Assembly (NCBI GenBank): GCA_025458545.1
Contig: JALOSH010000269.1
Span: 1 to 5,663, forward strand
Origin: Hydrogenophaga sp.
Lineage (GTDB): Bacteria; Pseudomonadota; Gammaproteobacteria; Burkholderiales; Burkholderiaceae
DNA: 5,663 bases
Direction of reading: 5' to 3'
Below are positions 1-4,858 of this stretch, piece by piece. The notes beneath the pieces were generated by a model. That model searched no databases, had not been told where the DNA came from, and saw nothing but the letters and a program-made list of their open reading frames with translations. The position numbers were made by a program, and so were the translations under genes. Positions within the stretch are counted from its first letter, which is position 1, and each line of letters begins with the position of its first letter.

Positions 1-1272
1 CCCACCGGGCACTCGTTGCCATCGTCATCGATCACCGCCACCCGGTGGCCGGGGTATCCCTTGCCCATGCTGCCGGCCTTGGCAGGCCAGCCTGTTCGCC
101 CCCGCGCTCCGCCGCTGCGCGGGTCGCTGCCCCCCGCGGGGGTGTCGCCTTGCTTGGGGCGGCCCGGCGCTGCGGCGTCCCATTCCATGGCGCAGTTGCC
201 CACGATGTAGTTGATCTCGGTCTGACCGAACATCTCGTTGACGGTCACGCCCAGCTGGTCGCGGCAGTAGGCGAACACCGCGTCGCCCACCGCCTCGCCC
301 CATGATGGCCTGCAGCTGCAGGCTGAACTGCTCGCGCGGCGCCGGGCAGGCCTTCATCATGGCCTTGAGCGCGGTGGGAAACAAAAAGGTGTGCGTCACG
401 CCATGGCGCTGCATCAGCTCAAAAGCGGTCTGCGGCGAGAAGCGGCCGTTGTGCGCCACGATGGGGCGGCCGAAATAGAGCGTGGGCAGCAAGGCGTCCA
501 TCAGGCCTCCGGTCCAGGCCCAGTCGGCCGGCGACCAGAACACGGCGTTGCTCGGGGCCGAGGCATCCCAGGGGTCGAAGCCGAACCAGTTCTGGCTGCA
601 CACAAAACCGGTCAGGTTGCCGATCAGCGCGCGGTGCGGGATCAGAGCGCCCTTGGGGTTGCCGGTGGTGCCGCTGGTGTAGATCAGCACGGCGGCTTCG
701 TCGGCCAGGGTGTCCACCGGCCGGAACTGATCGGGCTCCTGCGCCAGCACGGCCGCCCAGTCGAGTGCCCCCTCCCCGGCCTCCACCGCGATCACGCTGT
801 GCAACGCAGGGCAACTGGCGCTGACCGCCTGCACGGCGGCGCGGGTGCTGGCGTCGCACAGGGCCACCACCGCCTCGCTGTCGTGCAGGCGGAACGCCAG
901 CGCATCAGGGCCGAACAGCTGCGACAGCGGCATGCCCACGGCGCCCATCTGCAGCACCGCCATGTAGGCCACCGCGGTTTCGAAGCGCTGCGGCATCACG
1001 ATGGCCACGCGGTCGCCTCGCTGCACGCCCAGGGCCTGCAGCGCGTTGGACAGCCGGTTGGCCTGGGCCTGCAGTTCGGTATAGCTGTGCGCGGCATCCG
1101 GCTGGCCGGGCGCGGTGGCGATGACGGCGGTGCGCTGCGCGTGTGTCGCGTCGGCGGCCCAGCGGCGCGAACAGACCTGCGCCATGTTGAAGTGGGCCGG
1201 CACCTGCCAGCGGAAGCGGCTGTGCAGCTCGTGGTGGTGGTCGGGGGTGTCACGGCCTTGACGCAAGGGCAT
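1..1272 (-). CDS. Acyl-CoA synthetase (AMP-forming, medium-chain type), partial at the left edge, frameshifted, with an in-frame repeat insertion
   Basis: Activates a carboxylic (probably fatty) acid to acyl-AMP and then acyl-CoA in the cytoplasm; the exact acid cannot be told. Seen: residues 197-208 form the ATP-binding loop IYTSGTTGNPKG, followed by WSPADWAWTGG (246-256) and LFPTAL (297-302), typical of the MACS branch of the ANL superfamily. The frame opened at 1272 is good to Met324 (301-303). Beyond GGGC at 297-300 the family sequence continues in another frame (EAVGDAV, then EMFGQTEINYIVGNC), so one frameshift separates two well-conserved halves. After NCAMEW, 31 extra codons precede PAKAGSMGKGYPGHRVAVID (see the repeat at 90-182). 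The C-terminal domain lies beyond the window. Start ATG 1270-1272 has GGAG seven bases upstream, and residues 20-29 (FRWQVPAHFN) sit where homologues begin. Both halves remain open and family-like, so the frameshift is recent or a sequence error; a pseudogene is possible. Confidence 0.85.
90..182 (-). repeat. GC-rich double-hairpin (REP-like) element inserted in frame in the acyl-CoA synthetase gene
   Basis: Seen: the stretch holds the perfect palindrome CCCCCGCGGGGG (131-142) and an inverted repeat with arms CCCGCGC (101-107) and GCGCGGG (117-123) around a nine-base loop. Removing 93 bases joins NCAMEW directly to PAKAGSMG, which restores the family's usual length there. TGG (minus strand) lies at both edges, 180-182 and 87-89, possibly a 3-bp target duplication or chance. 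The encoded insert is rich in Gly, Ala, Pro and Arg and contains no stop. From memory, closely similar GC-rich elements (CGCCGGGCCGCCCCAAGC..., then a CCCCC/GGGGG hairpin, ending GCGGGGGC) are dispersed between genes in Comamonadaceae; no second copy is present in this window, so repetitiveness is not shown here. Confidence 0.65.
297..300 (-). other. Frameshift point in the acyl-CoA synthetase gene
   Basis: On the minus strand the ATG of QAIM (301-303) is followed by GGGC and then GAG GCG GTG GGC (EAVG). Related synthetases have a short Ser/Gly-Gly-Glu segment here, so four bases stand where a multiple of three is needed. A loss of five bases (an SGGE version) or two bases (a GGE version) would explain it equally well. 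Upstream and downstream frames are each clean family sequence. Confidence 0.75.
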
Positions 1273-1306
1273 GGGCGGTCTCCAGCGGGTCCTTATGATG
1301 GCTCGA

Positions 1307-2215
1307 ATGTACCAACCGCGACGCCACTCCCGAAGCAGCTACACGCCGATCCGACATCTGCAGTACCACGTCCGGCAATGGGGGGAACCAGTGCCTGGCC
1401 AGACGCCCCTGGTGCTGGTGCACGGATGGATGGACGTGGCTGCATCGTGGCAGTTTATGGTGGACGCGTTGCAGGGCGATCGCTGGGTGGTCGCGCCCGA
1501 CTGGCGCGGCTTCGGGCTGACCCAGGCCTCGGACCCCGCCCCTGACGCCTACTGGTTTGCCGACTACCTGGCCGACCTGGATGGCCTGCTCGACCATCTG
1601 GCACCCGACCAACCGGTGGACCTGGTGGGCCACAGCATGGGCGGCAACGTGGCCATGATGTACGGCGGCATCCGACCGCAGCGCATCCGCCGGCTCATCA
1701 ACCTGGAAGGTTTCGGACTGCCCGCCACCCGCCCGGCCCAGGCACCCGAGCGCTATGCGAAGTGGATGGACGAGATCAAGGCCCTGCACCGTGGCGAGAT
1801 GGATCTCAAGCCCTACGACTCGGTCGACGCGGTGGCCCAGCGGCTGATGAAAACCAACCCCCGCTTACCGCAAGACAAGGCACTGTGGCTGGCGCAGCAC
1901 TGGGCTGCGCCCGATGCACAGGGCCGCTGGCGGGTTCTGGGCGACCCGGCGCACAAGGTGGTGAGTGCGCACCTGTACCAGGTGGAAGAAGCGCTCGCCA
2001 TCTACCGCCGCATCAGCGCGCCGGTGCTCAGCGTGACCGCGAGCGACGACAGCCTCTCGCAATGGTGGAAAGGCCAGTTCACGCTGGACCAGTACCACGA
2101 GCGGCTGAAAGCGGTGCCGAACCTGCAACGTGCGGTGATCCGGGATGCCGCCCACATGCTTCACCACGACCAGCCCGAGGCCCTGGCGCGCGCCATCGAG
2201 GCGTTCCTGGCCTAG
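1307..2215 (+). CDS. Alpha/beta hydrolase, cytoplasmic
   Basis: A serine hydrolase of the alpha/beta fold, 302 residues from the chosen start; substrate unknown, probably an ester or acyl compound. Seen: oxyanion-hole segment LVLVHGWMD (35-43), PDWRGFG (64-70), nucleophile elbow GHSMGG with Ser110, an acid at Asp247 or Asp248 (TASDDS), and His283 in DAAHMLHHDQPEAL. The triad is complete, length is normal, and there is no signal peptide or membrane segment. Start: in-frame ATGs lie at 1271, 1295, 1298 and 1307, none with a good Shine-Dalgarno sequence. I prefer 1307 because the recognisable part begins directly after it (PRRHSRS), while 1271 would overlap the divergent gene. It is divergent from the acyl-CoA synthetase gene and converges on another hydrolase, sharing CTAG with its stop. 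Fold and triad are certain; the reaction is not. Confidence 0.9.
   Translation: MYQPRRHSRSSYTPIRHLQYHVRQWGEPVPGQTPLVLVHGWMDVAASWQFMVDALQGDRWVVAPDWRGFGLTQASDPAPDAYWFADYLADLDGLLDHLAPDQPVDLVGHSMGGNVAMMYGGIRPQRIRRLINLEGFGLPATRPAQAPERYAKWMDEIKALHRGEMDLKPYDSVDAVAQRLMKTNPRLPQDKALWLAQHWAAPDAQGRWRVLGDPAHKVVSAHLYQVEEALAIYRRISAPVLSVTASDDSLSQWWKGQFTLDQYHERLKAVPNLQRAVIRDAAHMLHHDQPEALARAIEAFLA
2212..2215. other. CTAG shared by two convergent stop codons
   Basis: The plus-strand hydrolase ends with TAG at 2213-2215 and the minus-strand hydrolase ends with TAG at 2214-2212. Both stops are read from the palindrome CTAG, inside CCTAGG (2211-2216). There is therefore no intergenic space and no room for a terminator between the genes; transcripts must run into each other's coding region. 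Confidence 0.95.
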
Positions 2216-3111
2216 GAGCCTGTGCACTGCGCAGCAATGTCGCGCCAGACCTGGTCGTAGCGCCCGGTCGGATCGGTCTGCAGGTTGCTGTGACCCAGCG
2301 GCCAGTCGAACCAGCGGCGCGGTTGGGGCGCGCGTTCGTAGAGCCGCCGCCCCACCGCCATCGGCACGGTCTTGTCGAGGCTGCCGTGCAGGAACCAGAC
2401 CGGCACCGCCACCTGATCGATGTACCGGATCGACGCCATGCGCTGGGAACCCAGCAGCGAGAGCAAGCGCCCCGCCCAACCAGCCCCGGCATCGGCCACA
2501 TCGGGAAAACTTGTGAACGAACTCTCCAGCACCAGGGCGCAGGTGTTGGGGGCTGCACGCAAGCGGCTCGCCAGCCGCACCGCCACCGCCGATCCCATGG
2601 AATGCCCATAGATCACCCAGCGCACCGGTGAACCATCGGGCTGCTTCTCGTTTTGCAAGGCCTGCCAGGCAGCCCAGGCATCGGCATGGATGCTGTCCTC
2701 GCTGGGCAGCAGGGGGGACGACGCACCCCAGCCCCGGTAGTCGGGCATCAGCACGTCCAGCCCGGCGCGGCGCATGGGCTCGGCCTTGGCCAGGTTCTGG
2801 TAGGCATGGCGAAAAGTGCCGTGCAGGTAGAGCACGCGCACCGCGCTGGTCTGCCCTGGCCAGGCCGGTACCTGCAGCACCTGCAGTTGCTGGCCTTCGT
2901 GGCCAGACGGCACGGTCAGCGCCCGCGCATCGGGCCTGAGGGCCAACAGCCGTTGCCACTCGGCGCTGTCGACGGCGGTCGGGCGGTACACCTTCTGGCG
3001 CTCCCAGGCGTCGAACGAAGCACAGCCTTGCAAAACACCGAGAACCGCCAACACCATGGCGCCGCCGGCCAGGCGCCAGGCCCGCCAGACAGGCGCCGTC
3101 TGGCCCGGCAA
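2212..3111 (-). CDS. Alpha/beta hydrolase, predicted lipoprotein (Bem46/ABHD-like)
   Basis: A serine hydrolase probably anchored to the outer membrane by a lipid; substrate unknown. Seen, numbering from the TTG at 3111: positive n-region (Arg10, Arg13), hydrophobic stretch, and lipobox LQGC with Cys30 followed by Ala, which does not suggest inner-membrane retention. Then LYLHGTFRH (oxyanion region, about 94-102), PDYRGWG, nucleophile elbow GHSMGS with Ser171, Asp246 in HGSLDKTVP, and His274 in LGHSN. The triad is complete in 299 residues. The DYRGWG...PSED...DAWAAW pattern resembles the Bem46/ABHD12-13 group. The frame stays open to an ATG at 3282, but that would put over 80 residues before the lipid Cys and overlap the divergent gene; the ATG at 3057-3059 leaves a signal with no positive charge. 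The TTG start is the best compromise but is not proven, and its Shine-Dalgarno (GGGGCG) is weak. Confidence 0.85.
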   Translation of the reverse strand: MPGQTAPVWRAWRLAGGAMVLAVLGVLQGCASFDAWERQKVYRPTAVDSAEWQRLLALRPDARALTVPSGHEGQQLQVLQVPAWPGQTSAVRVLYLHGTFRHAYQNLAKAEPMRRAGLDVLMPDYRGWGASSPLLPSEDSIHADAWAAWQALQNEKQPDGSPVRWVIYGHSMGSAVAVRLASRLRAAPNTCALVLESSFTSFPDVADAGAGWAGRLLSLLGSQRMASIRYIDQVAVPVWFLHGSLDKTVPMAVGRRLYERAPQPRRWFDWPLGHSNLQTDPTGRYDQVWRDIAAQCTGS

Positions 3112-3157
3112 AGAGCGCCCCGATAGATACCAGGACAGACGGCACACCGCTGGATGG

Positions 3158-3163
3158 CAAAAT
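3158..3163 (+). promoter_or_regulatory. Candidate -10-like element before the PagP-like gene
   Basis: CAAAAT followed by CGCGG lies 33 bases before the ATG at 3197, in the spacer between two divergent genes. A very similar string (GAAAAT then CAGCGG) lies before prfB at 3778-3783. A-rich hexamers followed by GCGG are, from memory, common just upstream of Comamonadaceae genes. No convincing -35 box is found 16-18 bases upstream, so this is weak. Confidence 0.25.
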
Positions 3164-3196
3164 CGCGGACAGTTTGTTTTTGCTGGGGCCTGTTTT

Positions 3197-3715
3197 ATGT
3201 CGTCACTCCTTCGTGTGCTGCTGGTCTGGGTGGCGTGCGCATCTCCAGCTTGGGCCATCGACTGGTCGATCTGCCCAGGCATCGACGAACCCGCACCGGT
3301 CGAAGCGCCATCGTACCGTTACGAACTCTTTGTTTCGCCGCACACCCACCACTGGACACCTTCGGAAGAGCACCGGCCTGTGGGCGCCGTGACGCTGAGC
3401 CGGTTACTCCCCAAAGACCGTTTCTGCGGCTTCAGCCTGTTCAGCAACTCCTTCGGGCAACCCTCGGCCTATGCCTTCAGTGGCTGGATCTGGCCCCGGC
3501 TGATCGAATCCCAGCCCAACCTCTATGGCACGGTCACGGCCGGCATCATCTACGGCTACGTGGGCAAGTACAAAAACAAGGTGCCGGTGAACATTGCCGG
3601 TTTTGCGCCGGTGATCATCCCCGCTGTGGGCTACCGCCTGTCACCGCGCGCAGCCCTGGAGATGCAGATCCTGGGCTTTTCGGCGGTCATGTTCGGCGCC
3701 ACTTGGCGGTTTTGA
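3197..3715 (+). CDS. PagP-like outer-membrane beta-barrel protein (putative lipid A acyltransferase relative)
   Basis: 172 residues with a Sec signal peptide (1-20, cleavage after AWA). The rest alternates polar and hydrophobic residues and ends in Phe, as outer-membrane barrels do. Compared by eye with E. coli PagP recalled from memory, YELFVSPHTHH (42-52) aligns without gaps to YDLYIPAITWH, putting His52 on the catalytic His. FSNSFG (82-87) aligns to FKDSWN, giving Asn84-Ser85 where PagP has catalytic Asp-Ser. APVIIPAVGYRLSP (137-150) aligns to LPVLLPLASVGYGP. PagP moves palmitate from phospholipid to lipid A; with Asp replaced, activity here is uncertain. Cys26 and Cys77 could form a disulfide. 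Start ATG 3197 has GGGG eight bases upstream and gives the clean signal peptide; an upstream in-frame ATG at 3056 would bury it. Other small Burkholderiales barrel families are possible. The secreted barrel is likely; the PagP link is inference. Confidence 0.7.
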   Translation: MSSLLRVLLVWVACASPAWAIDWSICPGIDEPAPVEAPSYRYELFVSPHTHHWTPSEEHRPVGAVTLSRLLPKDRFCGFSLFSNSFGQPSAYAFSGWIWPRLIESQPNLYGTVTAGIIYGYVGKYKNKVPVNIAGFAPVIIPAVGYRLSPRAALEMQILGFSAVMFGATWRF

Positions 3716-3777
3716 CGCGCGCCACCACCCGGAGGATTTCGTTGCCGACCCGCCCACCAACGCCGCGCAACGCATGA

Positions 3778-3783
3778 GAAAAT
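3778..3783 (+). promoter_or_regulatory. Candidate -10-like element before prfB
   Basis: GAAAAT followed by CAGCGG, 35 bases before the prfB start, resembling the element at 3158-3163. There is no clear -35 box at normal spacing (TTGCCG at 3742-3747 is 30 bases away). Low certainty. Confidence 0.25.
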
Positions 3784-3805
3784 CAGCGGTTTTCACCTTG
3801 TCCAC

Positions 3806-3810
3806 AGGAA
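3806..3810 (+). promoter_or_regulatory. Ribosome binding site of prfB
   Basis: AGGAA eight bases before ATG 3819-3821. It fixes the start of the short zero-frame segment that leads to the recoding site. Confidence 0.65.
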
Positions 3811-3818
3811 ACCGCCCC

Positions 3819-4856
3819 ATGGAAGCCGAACGCACCAACGCCATCCGAAGCCAGCTCGCCGACCTGACCACCCGGGTGGTCGAGCTCCGGAGGTATCTTT
3901 GACTACGATGCCAAAGCATCGAAGCTGAAAGAAGTCGAATCCGCGCTGGAAGACCCGACGGTCTGGAACGATCCCAAGCGCGCCCAGGACCTGGGCAAAC
4001 CGAGCTGTTCGACATGTCGAGCGAAGACGGCGACGACGCTGGCCTGATCACCATCGAAGGCGAAGCCGCCAAGGTCGCGGTCGAGGTCGAGAAGCTCGAA
4101 TTCCGCCGCATGTTCAACAACCCGGCCGATCCGCTGAACTGCTTTCTGGACATACAGGCCGGCGCGGGCGGCACCGAGGCTTGCGACTGGGCCAGCATGC
4201 TGTTGCGCCAGTACCTCAAGTACTGCGAACGCAAGGGTTTTAGCACCACCATCGAAGACGAAACCGCTGGCGACACCGCCGGCATCAAGGGCGCCACGAT
4301 CAAGATCGAGGGCGACTACGCCTTTGGCCTGCTGCGCACCGAAACCGGCGTGCACCGCCTGGTGCGCAAGAGCCCGTTTGACAGCTCGGGCGGCCGCCAC
4401 ACCTCGTTCGCATCGGTGTTCGTGTACCCCGAGATCGACGACTCGATCGAGATCAACATCAACCCGGCCGATGTGCGCACCGACACTTTCCGCGCATCGG
4501 GCGCGGGCGGCCAGCACATCAACAAGACCGACTCGGCGGTGCGCCTGACGCACATCCCCACCGGCATCGTGGTGCAGTGCCAGGACGGGCGCAGCCAGCA
4601 CAGCAACCGCGACGTGGCCTGGAAACGCCTGCGCTCGCGCCTGTACGACTTTGAGTTGCGCAAGCAGCAGGAAGAGCAGCAAAAGCTCGAAGACACCAAG
4701 ACCGACGTGGGCTGGGGCCACCAGATCCGCAGCTACGTGCTGGACAACAGCCGCATCAAAGACCTGCGCACCAACGTCGAAATCTCGGCCACGCAAAAGG
4801 TGCTCGACGGCGATCTCGACGCTTTCATTGAAGCGTCTCTCAAACAAGGAGTCTGA
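3819..4856 (+). CDS. prfB: Peptide chain release factor 2 (programmed +1 frameshift; N-terminal domain damaged by a deletion)
   Basis: RF2 ends translation at UGA and UAA by binding the ribosomal A site and triggering release of the peptide. Seen: 27 zero-frame codons (3819-3899) end at TGA 3900-3902; the +1 frame continues [13 protein letters not shown] through 3999 (33 codons). The catalytic part then runs in the original frame from 4002 ([12 protein letters not shown]) to TGA 4854-4856, 284 codons. It holds the stop-recognition tripeptide SPF (4371-4379) and GGQ (4506-4514, in SGAGGQ), so codon reading and hydrolysis residues are intact. Between LGK and ELF about 24-25 residues of the helical domain I are missing relative to E. 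coli RF2 (recalled), and the loss is 3n+1 bases, so the frames no longer join. Retained codons total 344 against about 365 normally. Essentiality argues for a sequence or assembly error. Autoregulation by RF2 level is known for the family. pepN follows two bases later. Confidence 0.93.
3889..3903 (+). promoter_or_regulatory. prfB programmed +1 frameshift site
   Basis: GGAGG (3889-3893), TAT, then CTT TGA C. The Shine-Dalgarno-like GGAGG sits three bases before the slippery CTT, and the in-frame TGA is followed by C, a poor termination context. The ribosome slips from CTT to TTT and goes on with GAC (3901-3903). This matches the conserved RF2 recoding signal of E. coli and most bacteria: low RF2 slows reading of TGA and favours the shift. 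Confidence 0.95.
3997..4004 (+). other. Deletion junction in prfB domain I
   Basis: GGC AAA (LGK, +1 frame, ending at 3999) is followed by CC and then GAG CTG TTC GAC (ELFD) in frame zero from 4002. Two spare bases at the joint mean the missing piece is 3n+1 bases. Comparison with recalled RF2 sequences puts the loss at about 24-25 residues. A frame-shifted ribosome passing here would stop at TGA 4045-4047. Confidence 0.8.
4846..4851 (+). promoter_or_regulatory. Ribosome binding site of pepN, inside the end of prfB
   Basis: AAGGAG lies seven bases before ATG 4859-4861 and overlaps the last sense codons of prfB. This near-perfect Shine-Dalgarno sequence settles the pepN start and fits translation coupled to prfB. 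Confidence 0.85.
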
Positions 4857-4858
4857 GC

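Larger units (their letters stand above)
3716..3818. other. Spacer before prfB
   Basis: About 100 bases that presumably contain the prfB promoter. It holds GAAAAT (3778-3783), a short inverted repeat GAAAA/TTTTC (3778-3782 and 3790-3794) with a seven-base loop, and the prfB ribosome binding site. No GC-rich stem with a T-run that would terminate the preceding gene is seen. Confidence 0.5.

Noticed and set aside
131..142. CCCCCGCGGGGG hairpin as a transcription terminator
   Set aside because: It lies within coding sequence that continues as good family protein on both sides, and no T-run follows on either strand.
1258..1299. TTGACG (1258-1263) with TATGAT (1294-1299) as a promoter for the hydrolase
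   Set aside because: The spacing is 30 bases, far from the 16-18 of a sigma-70 promoter.
391..1545. Long plus-strand open frame (384 codons) opposite the acyl-CoA synthetase
   Set aside because: It is antisense to a clear enzyme gene and runs into the first hydrolase in another frame; its composition (Arg, Gly, His, Ala rich) is that of a GC-rich shadow frame without recognisable motifs.
1762..2631. Plus-strand open frame of 289 codons across the convergent junction
   Set aside because: Out of frame with the first hydrolase and antisense to the second; no motif and shadow-type composition.
1865..3160. Minus-strand open frame of 431 codons
   Set aside because: It spans parts of both hydrolase genes in a different frame, with low-complexity Arg/Ala/Gly content and no domain; both hydrolases have complete catalytic triads in their own frames.
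3778..3794. GAAAA/TTTTC inverted repeat as terminator of the PagP-like gene
   Set aside because: The five-pair stem is all A-T but one and there is no following T-run; too weak for an intrinsic terminator.
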